DNA of 64,000 nucleotides from Flavobacteriales bacterium (GTDB lineage Bacteria; Bacteroidota; Bacteroidia; Flavobacteriales; JABDKJ01): contig JABDKJ010000013.1 of NCBI GenBank assembly GCA_013002285.1, forward strand, positions 69,486 to 133,485, given 5' to 3'. Both the position numbers and the translations under genes were made by a program. Below, in pieces: positions 32,380 through 42,440 of the stretch; the first letter of the stretch is position 1, and every line of letters begins with the position of its first letter. The notes under the pieces were generated by a model. The model was not told the DNA's origin and made no database searches. It saw only the letters and a list, made by a program, of their open reading frames with translations.

Positions 32380-34045
32380 AATAGACTTTCCTTAGGTCAA
32401 ATAAGTTAAGAGGGTCGATCACAAAATTCTGAAGATCCTTATTCAACCCATACTCAGTTTCATCATAGTATAGCGGTATAACGGCAGCATCTGACATCAA
32501 CATTTTTTCTGCCTTTTGAAAATATTCTATTTGGAATTCTTTGGTTTTGGCATGCCTTGCACTATCAAGCAGATTATCGAAAAAAGGATTCTTGTATCGA
32601 TATAGGTTGAATCCGGAATACTCTTCATCGCCTTTTGGAAGGTACTTGCCATAAAAGAGATTATAAAGAAAATTGTCCGGGCTTGGATAATCTCCTGTAT
32701 AACCGTCAATGAACAAAGTAGCTTTTCCAGACTCTATCAATTCATAATACTCACTTGGGTGAAAGTATTTTACTGATATGGATAGGTCTAAATTATCTTT
32801 GAACATTTTTCTTATGGCGTTTGCAACGTTCACGTCTTCCTCTGAGTTGGTACTATATATTTCAAGGTTATTCAAACTCTCCATTTCCAATCCAGATAAT
32901 TCCAATGAATGCTTAGCAGAAATGGGGTCGAGTTTATAACCGATGTTATCAAGGCTTACGTAATCAGAAAAGATCGGGGGGATCATTCCGGTCTTAGCGG
33001 GGATACCTTTTTTATTTAAGACGGAATCAACCAATAGGTCTTTGTCGATCGCGTATTGTAAAGCTTTTCTTACTTGCTTGTTAGCCACTACTTCATTTGG
33101 CATATAGAGGCCTAAGAATTTCGTGCGCATGATAGGATTTTTTTTGCGTGTGAACGAATCTTCGCTGGCGTTTTTTAAGGACGAGTGTGCAGTATTTAGG
33201 TTTGGAATAAAATTGATCATTTGCCCTTTAAATGCATCAGCTACAACTTTCTTATCTTTTTCGAAAGTCATTTTAATGGCAGACAAATAAGGTAAGGGAG
33301 TACCTTCATCGTTAAGCGCCCAATAGCGTTGATTTTTCTCCAATAACAAGAGTTTCTCTTTGTCAAAACTGCTTATTTTAAATGGCCCAGTCCCAATAGT
33401 TCCATGATCCAGATCGCCCTGCCAATTCTTCAAATATTCTTCTGGATAGATACCAAGGCAAGCATTGCTTAACAGTGCTAATAGATCTGAGAAAGGATCT
33501 TTAAGTGTCAATTTCAAAGTTTGGTCATCTATCAATTCTATGCCGCTTACAATGTCTGCTTGCCCATCAAAATATTTAGAAGCCCCTTTTAATACACCTC
33601 TGAAATAATGAGATACCGTGTTGCCTGGAAAATCTTCACAAGCTTTTTGAAAACAGAAGGCAACATCAGATGCAACTAAAGCTCTCCCTTCTCCATTAGA
33701 AAAGATATCGCTATCATGAAAGTAGACCCCATTTCTTATCTTGAAAGTATATTCTGTGCCATCTTCATTTACACTCCAGCTCTCTGCAATGCATGGGACA
33801 ATCGACATGTCCGGAGCCATTTTTACCAATGGCTCGGTTATGAAGCTGATCACCTGGATCTCGCTTTGAAAATATCCTCTTGCTGGGAATAGTGTATTGA
33901 TCGTTCCGCTCTCGTTATAGGCAAATATTCCTCCATATTTATCCGAGCCAGAAGTGATCATTACTTTCTCTTTTTCACTGGAACATGAACTGATAAATAG
34001 AAGGATAAGAATGATCCAGGAAGTGTATATTGATAGAGGGCGCAT
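32360..34045 (-). CDS. Extracellular solute-binding lipoprotein, family 5 (peptide-binding type)
   Basis: 561 residues. Lipoprotein signal ending in LLFISSC (anchored Cys at about residue 21). Family 5 (DppA/OppA-like) features: ITEPLVKMAPDMSIVPCIAE, SWSVNEDGTEYTFKIRNGVYFHD, GTIGTGPFKISSFDKEKLLL, KQVRKALQYAIDKDLLVD and AVIPLYYDETEYGL. No permease or ATPase genes are adjacent, so the rest of the transporter lies elsewhere, or the protein acts alone. Peptide uptake is inferred. Confidence 0.88.
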   Translation of the reverse strand: MRPLSIYTSWIILILLFISSCSSEKEKVMITSGSDKYGGIFAYNESGTINTLFPARGYFQSEIQVISFITEPLVKMAPDMSIVPCIAESWSVNEDGTEYTFKIRNGVYFHDSDIFSNGEGRALVASDVAFCFQKACEDFPGNTVSHYFRGVLKGASKYFDGQADIVSGIELIDDQTLKLTLKDPFSDLLALLSNACLGIYPEEYLKNWQGDLDHGTIGTGPFKISSFDKEKLLLLEKNQRYWALNDEGTPLPYLSAIKMTFEKDKKVVADAFKGQMINFIPNLNTAHSSLKNASEDSFTRKKNPIMRTKFLGLYMPNEVVANKQVRKALQYAIDKDLLVDSVLNKKGIPAKTGMIPPIFSDYVSLDNIGYKLDPISAKHSLELSGLEMESLNNLEIYSTNSEEDVNVANAIRKMFKDNLDLSISVKYFHPSEYYELIESGKATLFIDGYTGDYPSPDNFLYNLFYGKYLPKGDEEYSGFNLYRYKNPFFDNLLDSARHAKTKEFQIEYFQKAEKMLMSDAAVIPLYYDETEYGLNKDLQNFVIDPLNLFDLRKVYFNRSSQ

Positions 34046-34113
34046 AACTATCTCGAAAATATTTTAAATAGATCCAAAGCTTAGTTATGCTTTTAAAAGT
34101 TGCTAACGATTAA

Positions 34114-34878
34114 CTATTTAGAAATCTCGAGCAAAGCAGGACAGTGATCGGAGTGCACAGCTTCACTCAAAATGTCGGCTCTTTTCAGGTCTGATTCCAG
34201 TTCTTTTGTAGCCATACAATAGTCTATTCGCCAGCCCAAGTTCTTTTTTCTTGCCCCTGACCTATAACTCCACCACGTATATTTATGAGGCTCTTCATTA
34301 AAATAGCGAAAGGTATCGATGAATCCGGACTTGGTGAATTTGTCCATCCAGGCGCGCTCCTCTGGTAAGAAACCACTTGAATTTTTATTGGAGACGGGAT
34401 TGTGGATATCAATGGCTTTGTGGCAAATGTTGTAATCGCCACATATGATCAATTTTTTTCTACTTTCTCTCAGTTTGTTGGCGTACTTATAAAAATCTTT
34501 AAGCCATTTCATCTTAAATGCTTGTCTTTCATCTCCGCTGCTTCCACTTGGCATATATACACTCATTATTGAAAGCTCTCCAAAGTCTGCTCTTATCACA
34601 CGACCTTCATCATCATACTTTTTGATCCCCATTCCAAATTCTACATGATCAGGTTCTGTTTTGGAAAAAATGGCAACACCGGAATAACCCTTTTTCTGTG
34701 CCGAATAGAAGTACGTATTGTACCCGAGTTTCCTGATCTCGTCTACATTCACCTGATCTTCCTGGGCTTTTGTTTCTTGAATACATAGAACATCAGCTTT
34801 TGTCGCTTTCAGCCATTTGACCCAGTCTTTCTTCATTGCGGCCCTAATGCCATTAACATTGTAAGTGATGATCTTCAT
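34114..34878 (-). CDS. xth: Exodeoxyribonuclease III / AP endonuclease
   Basis: Base-excision repair nuclease. 254 residues. Catalytic features: NVNGIRAAMKKDW, Glu in CIQETKAQ, GYSGVAIFSK, MPSGSSGDERQAFK, GDYNICHKAIDIHNP (Asp and Asn of the active site), GWRIDYCMATKEL and the C-terminal SDHCPALLEI with the catalytic His. A TAnnTTTG element at 34930-34923 precedes the start by about 45 bases. Monocistronic in appearance. Confidence 0.93.
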   Translation of the reverse strand: MKIITYNVNGIRAAMKKDWVKWLKATKADVLCIQETKAQEDQVNVDEIRKLGYNTYFYSAQKKGYSGVAIFSKTEPDHVEFGMGIKKYDDEGRVIRADFGELSIMSVYMPSGSSGDERQAFKMKWLKDFYKYANKLRESRKKLIICGDYNICHKAIDIHNPVSNKNSSGFLPEERAWMDKFTKSGFIDTFRYFNEEPHKYTWWSYRSGARKKNLGWRIDYCMATKELESDLKRADILSEAVHSDHCPALLEISK

Positions 34879-34922
34879 GAATACCTTATTTCGACAATAA
34901 TGCGTTATATAATTTAGCGCTT

Positions 34923-34930
34923 CAAAAATA
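34923..34930 (-). promoter_or_regulatory. -7 element upstream of exonuclease III
   Basis: Read leftwards TATTTTTG, a perfect TAnnTTTG. It stands between two divergent genes, 31 bases from the GTG start of the large outer-membrane protein on the other strand. A -33 TTG at the usual spacing was not found. Confidence 0.4.
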
Positions 34931-34961
34931 TAACTATTACTTTATCAGCTAAATTCCCTTC

Positions 34962-37900
34962 GTGTTTGAAAATGCCCATAGTTCAGGCAAAAAGAAGAAC
35001 CACAAAAGGTCATTGATCTTCATCTTTTTCCTGGTCTTTTTTTGTGCGAATGCCTTCACTCAGGTAAGGTCTACTTTGCGTAGCAAAAAAGTATGGGTAG
35101 GTAAAGAGATCACTAAAGTCGATAGCCTGTCAATTTTACCTGGTTCTTTCTCGGTATATCGTGGGAATGATCCTATCGAACCGATCAACTACCAAGTATT
35201 TTATTTAGAGGGCGAATTACATTGGAAGACTGTGATCCCAAATGATTCGTTACAACTGAATTATCGTGTATACACGTTAGATCTGGGTCAGGAATTCTAT
35301 CATAAGAGCGATTCGATCGTTCAGTCGAACACTAATTTAAAAGACCCATTTAAATACACCATTAACAATAAAGAGGAAGATATTTTTTCCTTTGGAACAC
35401 TGGATAGGTCTGGAAGTATTTCAAGGGGTTTGAATTTTGGGAACAACCAAGACCTATCGGTTAATTCTAATTTGAATTTGCAATTGGCTGGAAAACTGAC
35501 GGATGACATCAATGTACTGGCTTCGATCACAGATGATAACATCCCTATTCAACCTGATGGAAACACACAACAGCTACAAGATTTTGACAAGGTTTTTATT
35601 CAATTATATAATAGCAATTCAAAGCTAGTTGCAGGAGATTTTCAGTTGAGAGACCTTGATCCTTATTTCATGAAGTATTTCAAACGTGCCAGAGGTGGAA
35701 CTTTGCAAACAAGGACAAAAGTTAGAAGGGATACTCTAGACATGGAATATTCAGCGGCTTTGTCAAAAGGGAGATTTTCTAGAAATGTTTTTTTTGGTAC
35801 AGAAGGTGTTCAGGGGCCATACAAATTGAGAGGTGCAGATAATGAAAGCTTTGTAATAGTCTTAGCAGGAACAGAGAAAGTATTTATAGATGGAAGGCAA
35901 TTGAAGAGGGGAGAACAAAACGACTATGTTGTGAATTACAATTCTGCAGAGATCACTTTTACTCCAAAACAATTGATCACGAAGGATAAACGAATTGTTG
36001 TGGAATTTCAATATAGCGATAAAAATTATGCACGGGCATTGTTACAACACAAAAGCACACTTGAGGCCGGAAAGTGGAAATTTCAATTGAATGTTCTTTC
36101 AGAGAATGATAGCAAGAACCAATCTCTTCAGCAGACATTAACGCCTCAAGACAGATCACTTCTCTCAAACATCGGAGACAACCTATTCAGTGCTGTTATT
36201 CCTAGTGTAGATAGCACCGCATACAACCCAGATCAGGTTCAGTATGCCTTGATAGACTCTTTGGGATATGATACTGTTTTCGTCTTTTCTACCGACCCTG
36301 GTTCAGCCCATTACTCACTTTCATTTTCAGATCTTGGGCAAGGAAACGGAAATTATATATCCGATGATTTTTCGGCCAACGGAAGAACGTTCAAATGGGT
36401 CGCCCCAGATACAGTCGCAGGGAATATTATTCAAAATGGAAGATTTGAACCGGTGATCTTATTGGTGACACCTAAGAAAAGACAGATGCTCAGTTTTGAG
36501 ACCAATTACAAGATCTCAAAGAAGGGAGGTCTTAATTCTGCTATTGCTATTTCGAATAATGACCTCAATTCATTTTCAGATCTGGACGCATCAGACAATG
36601 TTGGCCTAGCAGCCATGCTTCAATGGGATCAGGCACATTCGATCTCAAAGAATGATACAGCCATGTGGTCAATGAAAAGTATAGTTCAGACAGAATTTAT
36701 AGACAAACATTTTCGAGAGATAGAGCGTTTTAGACCAGTAGAATTCGAGAGAAACTGGAACCTGTCGAACACGCCAATTCTTGATGATCAGTTTAGGAAT
36801 TCTGTTGGATTGGTACTTGAGCATAAAGAAAACGGAAATCTAGGCATAGAAGCACAAAGTTTCACAATAGGGAATGACTATGATGGTCTGAAAGGCAGTT
36901 TGAAAAGTAAGTTCAAAACAGAAAATTGGCAGATCGACTTCATTGGAAGTGCTCTTAGCACAAATGGTTTAAGCAATTCCACATTCGTCAGACACAAAGC
37001 AGACATATCGAGGAAAATTGGACCATTCAAATTGGGATTCAAAGATGATCAGGAAGACAATCAGCAATATTTGAATGAAGATAAAGACACATTGCTGGTT
37101 TCCAGTTATGCGTTTTTTGATTGGCAAACTTACATAGCGAATGCGGATAGCAACAAAGTAAGCTACAAAGTATTCTATCGAGAGAGAACAGATGATCGCA
37201 TTGATGATAATGTCTTTAGCAGAGCAGCCTTAGCCAAAGAGATCGGAGCCGAATTAAGGTTGAGGATCGACAATAACCAATTGTTGCAAGTGCTTGTAAA
37301 AGAGAGAGACTTGGAGATAAAGGACCCTGAACTTATTAATGAAGAACCTGAGAATACATTAGTTGGAAGGGTGAGATATAATGCAAGATTAGCTAATGGC
37401 GGGATCTCATTGGGAACATTCTATGAAGTGGGGTCTGGTCTGGAGCCAAGAAGAGAGTTCATTTATATTGAGGTTCCTGCGGGACAAGGAAATTATATTT
37501 GGAACGATTACAATTCTGATGGAATACGCGACCTCAACGAATTTGAGATCGCTCAATTTGCTTATGAAGCAAATTTCATCCGTGCTTTCACTCCCACAGA
37601 TGAGTATTCCAAGACATTCACCAATCAATTCACACAAACCTTATCAATAAAACCAAACTCTTTTTTGAAGACAGACAAAGGACTAGGCAAATTCTTGGCT
37701 CGTTTCTCGAACCAGGTCTCGTTTAAAATAGATCGCAAAACAACAAGAGAAGATAGCAATAATGCATTAAACCCATTTTTAGGTGAAATAGCTGACACTA
37801 CATTACTCGCATTCAATTCATTGGTGAGAAACACGCTTTCGTTTAACAGAGCGAATGCTCTTTGGGGGATCGATCTGATCTACAACGATAACCAGAACAA

Positions 37901-38459
37901 ACAACTTCTTTCTAACGGATTTGATTCTAGAGCTAACACATTTATAGAAAGTAAGCTAAGATGGAATTTTGTCCAGAGCTGGGGTCTCACGATCAAGGCA
38001 CAAGCCGGTGAAAAGAGAAGTCTTTCAGATTTTTTAAATAATAGGAATTACGATTACGAAACATATTCTATTACACCAGCCATTTCGTACCAACCAGACA
38101 ACAAATGGAGAGTTAAGTTGAACTTTGACTATTCAGAAAAAAGCAATAAAACAGCATTAGGTGGAGAAAAAGCCCAAGCCTTGGATTCAGGCTTGGAATT
38201 CAGGTACAACTGGCCATCAAAAGGAAGTATTCAAGCAAATTTGAACATTGTAGACATCGCTTATAACGGACTCGACAACTCCGCCTTGGGTTTTGAAATG
38301 TTAAATGGATTGAGAACGGGAACAAATCTTACCTGGTCATTGTTTTTACAGAGGAACTTGTCTCAGAATTTGCAAATGAACGTGAATTACAACGCAAGAA
38401 AAAGTGATGCCACTGCCACCATTCATAATGGAGGCTTGCAAGTCAGAGCCTTTTTCTGA
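34962..38459 (+). CDS. Large outer-membrane protein, SprA-like segments
   Basis: 1165 residues from a GTG start. A signal peptide (SLIFIFFLVFFCANAFTQ) is followed by a soluble region and then many alternating beta strands of an outer-membrane barrel, ending in Phe-Phe. Segments near residue 150 (GSISRGLNFGNNQDLSVNSN, then ITDDNIPIQPDGNTQQLQDF) and near residue 850 (GQGNYIWNDYNSDGIRDLNE) resemble the repeated style of SprA, the type IX translocon protein, but the length is half of SprA. Function unknown; probably a conserved Bacteroidota outer-membrane protein related to the SprA class. Confidence 0.6.
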   Translation: MFENAHSSGKKKNHKRSLIFIFFLVFFCANAFTQVRSTLRSKKVWVGKEITKVDSLSILPGSFSVYRGNDPIEPINYQVFYLEGELHWKTVIPNDSLQLNYRVYTLDLGQEFYHKSDSIVQSNTNLKDPFKYTINNKEEDIFSFGTLDRSGSISRGLNFGNNQDLSVNSNLNLQLAGKLTDDINVLASITDDNIPIQPDGNTQQLQDFDKVFIQLYNSNSKLVAGDFQLRDLDPYFMKYFKRARGGTLQTRTKVRRDTLDMEYSAALSKGRFSRNVFFGTEGVQGPYKLRGADNESFVIVLAGTEKVFIDGRQLKRGEQNDYVVNYNSAEITFTPKQLITKDKRIVVEFQYSDKNYARALLQHKSTLEAGKWKFQLNVLSENDSKNQSLQQTLTPQDRSLLSNIGDNLFSAVIPSVDSTAYNPDQVQYALIDSLGYDTVFVFSTDPGSAHYSLSFSDLGQGNGNYISDDFSANGRTFKWVAPDTVAGNIIQNGRFEPVILLVTPKKRQMLSFETNYKISKKGGLNSAIAISNNDLNSFSDLDASDNVGLAAMLQWDQAHSISKNDTAMWSMKSIVQTEFIDKHFREIERFRPVEFERNWNLSNTPILDDQFRNSVGLVLEHKENGNLGIEAQSFTIGNDYDGLKGSLKSKFKTENWQIDFIGSALSTNGLSNSTFVRHKADISRKIGPFKLGFKDDQEDNQQYLNEDKDTLLVSSYAFFDWQTYIANADSNKVSYKVFYRERTDDRIDDNVFSRAALAKEIGAELRLRIDNNQLLQVLVKERDLEIKDPELINEEPENTLVGRVRYNARLANGGISLGTFYEVGSGLEPRREFIYIEVPAGQGNYIWNDYNSDGIRDLNEFEIAQFAYEANFIRAFTPTDEYSKTFTNQFTQTLSIKPNSFLKTDKGLGKFLARFSNQVSFKIDRKTTREDSNNALNPFLGEIADTTLLAFNSLVRNTLSFNRANALWGIDLIYNDNQNKQLLSNGFDSRANTFIESKLRWNFVQSWGLTIKAQAGEKRSLSDFLNNRNYDYETYSITPAISYQPDNKWRVKLNFDYSEKSNKTALGGEKAQALDSGLEFRYNWPSKGSIQANLNIVDIAYNGLDNSALGFEMLNGLRTGTNLTWSLFLQRNLSQNLQMNVNYNARKSDATATIHNGGLQVRAFF

Positions 38460-38526
38460 TGTTATTTATAATGAGATTAAATAGTGTGTTTTTTTAACAT
38501 TTTAAGGACTAATTCAAGAGATGGTT

Positions 38527-38534
38527 TAAATTTG
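38527..38534 (+). promoter_or_regulatory. -7 element of the sdh operon
   Basis: TAAATTTG, a perfect TAnnTTTG, 29 bases before the sdhC ATG. A clear TTG at the -33 position was not found. Confidence 0.45.
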
Positions 38535-38563
38535 ACGACCATTAATCAAAAAGAAACAACCAC

Positions 38564-39229
38564 ATGGCAAAAGCCGGTTTAATAAGCTCGTCCATAGCCA
38601 GAAAAGTTGCAATGGCACTTTCTGCTTTGTTCCTGATCATATTTCTCACGCAACATTTCTTTATAAACTTTACCTCTGTTTTCAGTGAAGAGGTTTTCAA
38701 TTCGTTGTCTCATTTCATGGGCTACAACCCCTTCGTGCAATATGTTGCACAGCCCATTTTATTATTCGGGGTCATTTTCCATTTTGTGATGGGATTCATT
38801 TTGGAGTTCCAGAACAGAAAGGCAAGAGACACGAAATATGCTAAATATGCAGGGAAAGAAAATGCCTCGTGGATGTCCAGGAACATGATCTGGTCGGGAC
38901 TAGTGATACTTGCTTTTTTAGCGCTCCACCTATATGATTTTTGGATTCATGAGATGAATGTTAAATATATAAATGTTCAGCCTGAAGACCCGAATAGGTA
39001 TTATCATGAGTTGGTGGATAAATTCGAGAATATATGGAGAGTAGCACTTTATGTGATATCATTTGTGTTTCTCTATATGCACTTGAAGCATGGTTTTCAA
39101 TCAGCTTTTCAATCTTTGGGGGCAAGAGGAAAACTCACCCCTTTTATTGAAAAATTCGGTAACGCGTATTCTGTATTGATCTCTATAGGATTCATCGCTA
39201 TCGCATTGATTCATTATTTTAACCATTAA
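38564..39229 (+). CDS. sdhC: Succinate dehydrogenase cytochrome b subunit
   Basis: Membrane anchor and heme b binding subunit that passes electrons from SdhB to menaquinone. 221 residues with five hydrophobic segments, as in the Bacteroidota/Wolinella (type B) group. Heme ligand candidates are His in LTQHFFINFT, LLFGVIFHFVMG, FLALHLYDFWIHE and LYMHLKHGFQSAF. 17 bases separate it from sdhA. No sdhD is present, as usual for this type. Confidence 0.93.
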   Translation: MAKAGLISSSIARKVAMALSALFLIIFLTQHFFINFTSVFSEEVFNSLSHFMGYNPFVQYVAQPILLFGVIFHFVMGFILEFQNRKARDTKYAKYAGKENASWMSRNMIWSGLVILAFLALHLYDFWIHEMNVKYINVQPEDPNRYYHELVDKFENIWRVALYVISFVFLYMHLKHGFQSAFQSLGARGKLTPFIEKFGNAYSVLISIGFIAIALIHYFNH

Positions 39230-39246
39230 AAAATTATTCCTAAAGA

Positions 39247-41259
39247 ATGGCTTTAGATTCGAAAATACCTTCAGGACCATTAAAGGATAAATGGACTAAC
39301 CACAAGAACAACATAAACCTTGTTAACCCGGCCAACAAAAGATCTATAGATGTCATTGTAGTAGGAACGGGATTGGCAGGTGCCTCTGCAGCTGCCTCTT
39401 TGGCGGAATTGGGCTATAATGTAAAAGCTTTTTGTTTTCAGGACTCCCCGAGACGGGCACATTCCATCGCTGCCCAGGGAGGGATCAATGCAGCAAAGAA
39501 TTATCAGGGAGATGGAGATTCTATTTATAGGCTTTTCTATGATACGGTTAAAGGAGGCGATTACAGATCTCGCGAAGCCAATGTTTATCGTTTAGCGGAA
39601 GTTTCAGCTGATATTATTGATCAATGTGTAGCTCAAGGAGTTCCTTTTGCAAGAGATTATGGCGGACTTTTGGATAATCGGTCTTTCGGTGGTGTTCTGG
39701 TCTCTAGGACATTCTATGCCAAAGGTCAAACAGGACAGCAATTACTCCTCGGAGCATATTCTGCTCTTTCTAGACAGATAGCTAAGGGTAAAGTAAAGAT
39801 GTACAATAGGCATGAGATGTTGGAGCTGGTGAAGGTCGATGGAAAAGCAAGGGGGATCATCACTAGAAATTTGATCACAGGTGAGATAGACAGACACTCT
39901 GCACATGCTGTAGTAGTGGCTTCAGGAGGGTATGGAAATGTATTTTTTCTTTCTACCAACGCAATGGGGTCGAATGTGACGGCAGCCTGGAAGATCCATA
40001 AGAAAGGCGCTCATTTTGCAAATCCTTGTTTTACTCAGATACACCCTACATGTATTCCTGTATCAGGTGGATTCCAATCAAAGCTTACATTGATGTCGGA
40101 GTCACTTAGGAATGATGGTCGAATATGGGTTCCAAAGAATATTGAGGACGCCAAAGCAATTCAGGCAGGCACTAAGAAAGGAGTTGACATCCCAGAAGAG
40201 GATAGGGACTATTATTTAGAAAGAAGATACCCTGCATTTGGGAATTTGGTTCCGCGAGATGTTGCGTCTAGAGCTGCAAAAGAACGATGTGATGCTGGTT
40301 ATGGCGTAAATGCACTTGGGCAGGCGGTATACTTGGATTTCAAGGACGCCATTCAACGTTACGGAAAAGAGGCAGCTTATGTTGAAGGTGAGAAAGACCC
40401 AAGTGACGCAAGAATAAAAGAACTTGGTAAAAAGGCTGTTGCAGCTAAATATGGAAATCTTTTCCAGATGTATGAAAAGATCACAGATGAGAATCCATAC
40501 GAGGTACCAATGAAAATATACCCTGCAGTGCACTATACGATGGGAGGTATTTGGGTCGATTATAACCTTATGACAAGTATACCTGGATGTTATGCTGCAG
40601 GAGAAGCGAATTTCTCAGATCATGGAGCCAACAGATTGGGTGCTTCCGCACTTATGCAAGGATTGGCAGATGGTTATTTTGTATTGCCTTATACAATGGG
40701 TGATTATTTAGCCAATGACATTCGAACAGGACCTATTCCAAATGATTCTGCCGAATTCATGGAAGCCGAGAAAGAAGTCAGAGAAAGGATCGACAAGTTC
40801 ATTAACAATAAGGGAACAAGATCTACAGATGAATTCCATATGCAACTCGGAAAGATCATGTGGAACAAATGCGGAATGGCAAGGAATGAGAAAGACCTGA
40901 AGGAAGCGATTCAAGAGATAAGGGAGTTAAGAGAAGAGTTTTGGAAAGAAGTGAATGTTCCTGGAAAAGCAGAGGGTGTGAACCAAGAATTGGAGAAAGC
41001 AGGAAGAGTAGCAGACCTTTTAGAATTGGGTGAGCTTATGTGCATGGACGCTTTGAACAGATCTGAGTCCTGTGGAGGGCACTTTAGAGAAGAGTCCGTT
41101 GAAACTGAAGGAGAACAGAAAGGTGAAGCCAAGAGAGATGATGAGAATTTCACCTTTGTTTCTGCATGGGAATGGACGGGAGAGCAAGGCGATCAAAAGC
41201 ACGTGAAAGAAGACTTGATCTTTGAGGATATTGAGGTAAAACAAAGAAGTTATAAATAG
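39247..41259 (+). CDS. sdhA: Succinate dehydrogenase/fumarate reductase flavoprotein subunit
   Basis: Oxidises succinate to fumarate with a covalently bound FAD. 670 residues, typical of the type B enzymes in Bacteroidota. Seen: [20 protein letters not shown], the FAD-linkage His in [18 protein letters not shown], the active-site [24 protein letters not shown] and [10 protein letters not shown], and the C-terminal [17 protein letters not shown]. Lies between sdhC and sdhB. Confidence 0.96.
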   Translation: MALDSKIPSGPLKDKWTNHKNNINLVNPANKRSIDVIVVGTGLAGASAAASLAELGYNVKAFCFQDSPRRAHSIAAQGGINAAKNYQGDGDSIYRLFYDTVKGGDYRSREANVYRLAEVSADIIDQCVAQGVPFARDYGGLLDNRSFGGVLVSRTFYAKGQTGQQLLLGAYSALSRQIAKGKVKMYNRHEMLELVKVDGKARGIITRNLITGEIDRHSAHAVVVASGGYGNVFFLSTNAMGSNVTAAWKIHKKGAHFANPCFTQIHPTCIPVSGGFQSKLTLMSESLRNDGRIWVPKNIEDAKAIQAGTKKGVDIPEEDRDYYLERRYPAFGNLVPRDVASRAAKERCDAGYGVNALGQAVYLDFKDAIQRYGKEAAYVEGEKDPSDARIKELGKKAVAAKYGNLFQMYEKITDENPYEVPMKIYPAVHYTMGGIWVDYNLMTSIPGCYAAGEANFSDHGANRLGASALMQGLADGYFVLPYTMGDYLANDIRTGPIPNDSAEFMEAEKEVRERIDKFINNKGTRSTDEFHMQLGKIMWNKCGMARNEKDLKEAIQEIRELREEFWKEVNVPGKAEGVNQELEKAGRVADLLELGELMCMDALNRSESCGGHFREESVETEGEQKGEAKRDDENFTFVSAWEWTGEQGDQKHVKEDLIFEDIEVKQRSYK

Positions 41260-41288
41260 CGATCATTCGCCTAGGTTAAAATAAAATT

Positions 41289-42032
41289 ATGAAGCTATTA
41301 TTAAAAGTGTGGAGACAGGAAGGCCCGGAAAGCGAAGGGAAAATGGTTGACTATCAAATGGATGATGTTTCACCAGATATGTCTTTTCTTGAAATGATGG
41401 ATGTGTTGAATATGATGTTAGTTGAGCGTGGTCAAGAACCGATCGTGTTCGACCACGATTGCAGAGAGGGAATTTGCGGTGCATGCAGTATGTTCATCAA
41501 TGGAGAAGCACATGGGCCAGGTAGGAACATCACGACATGTCAATTGCATATGCGTTCTTTCAATGATGGAGATACGGTATACATTGAGCCCTTCAGAGCA
41601 AAGTCATTTCCTGTCATAAAAGACCTAATGGTAGACAGAACCTCACTTGACAGGATCATTCAAGCAGGGGGATATATTTCTGTGAATACTTCTGGAAATA
41701 CTCAGGATGCAAATGCCATTCCTATTCCTAAACACGATGCAGATGAAGCCATGGATGCTGCGACTTGCATTGGATGTGGTGCATGTGTTGCCACATGCAA
41801 GAATTCAAGTGCCATGCTATTTACTTCGGCAAAGGTATCTCAGATGGCTTTATTGCCACAAGGCCAAGTTGAGGCGTCCGAAAGGGTTATAAATATGGTA
41901 AACCAAATGGACGAAGAAGGCTTTGGGAATTGCACCAATACAGGCGCATGTGAAGTGGAATGTCCAAAAGGTATTTCTTTGGACAATATTGCCAGAATGA
42001 ATAGGGAATACCTCAAAGCCACATTGACCTAA
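41289..42032 (+). CDS. sdhB: Succinate dehydrogenase/fumarate reductase iron-sulfur subunit
   Basis: Transfers electrons from FAD to the membrane subunit via three clusters. 247 residues. The [2Fe-2S] motif is [14 protein letters not shown] with an additional Cys in TTCQLHMRS; the ferredoxin-like part has [13 protein letters not shown] and [16 protein letters not shown] for the [4Fe-4S] and [3Fe-4S] clusters. The gene closes the sdhCAB operon; a hairpin terminator candidate stands about 230 bases downstream. Confidence 0.96.
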   Translation: MKLLLKVWRQEGPESEGKMVDYQMDDVSPDMSFLEMMDVLNMMLVERGQEPIVFDHDCREGICGACSMFINGEAHGPGRNITTCQLHMRSFNDGDTVYIEPFRAKSFPVIKDLMVDRTSLDRIIQAGGYISVNTSGNTQDANAIPIPKHDADEAMDAATCIGCGACVATCKNSSAMLFTSAKVSQMALLPQGQVEASERVINMVNQMDEEGFGNCTNTGACEVECPKGISLDNIARMNREYLKATLT

Positions 42033-42440
42033 GTACTTTTTATAACCTTTGCTTATTACTGGATTTGGATCTTCTAATGAACGTTTCGAATTTTCCAAGA
42101 TAGCCTCATCGTTTTGATCTTGATCGCATTAGACCGATCTCTCCTTTATCAACAATGATCAAAAAGACCTGTTTTCATCTTTCTGAATCACTCCAGATCA
42201 AGAGAGGCCTCTAAAGGTCAACCCTAAATGATCATCTAAGTCAGCTCTGCATGAAGATCAAAAGAGTTGAGAGGTCATTCTCCTCTTTTAATCGAATTCA
42301 AATAGACTTCGAAGAACTTTTATTCTAAATACAACGTAAATACGTCAAGGAAGTGGAGTGATCCTAATGCTCATTCTTTGAAGGCGATATTCTTATGGGG
42401 TCAGTGGAGCGAGGTAACAAAAACCCAAAATTTAGCAAAC
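42033..42440. other. Non-coding gap of 408 bases between sdhB and the hybrid kinase
   Basis: No plausible gene was found on either strand. The stretch holds nine copies of GATC, a perfect palindrome AGAGGCCTCT near 42205, and the hairpin at 42260-42289. The hairpin lies some 230 bases after sdhB, so the region could be a long sdh 3' UTR or a small RNA. Confidence 0.55.
42260..42289 (+). terminator. Rho-independent-like hairpin downstream of sdhB
   Basis: AAAAGAG (42260-42266) pairs with CTCTTTT (42283-42289); after a two-base bulge, GAGA (42269-42272) pairs with TCTC (42279-42282) around a six-base loop. The stem has eleven pairs and ends in TTTT. It is the strongest terminator-like structure in the window. 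Confidence 0.6.

Noticed and set aside
42378..42440. TTG at 42378 as start of the hybrid kinase
   Set aside because: The first 21 residues have no similarity to the GAF-containing N terminus; ATG 42441 starts the homologous part.
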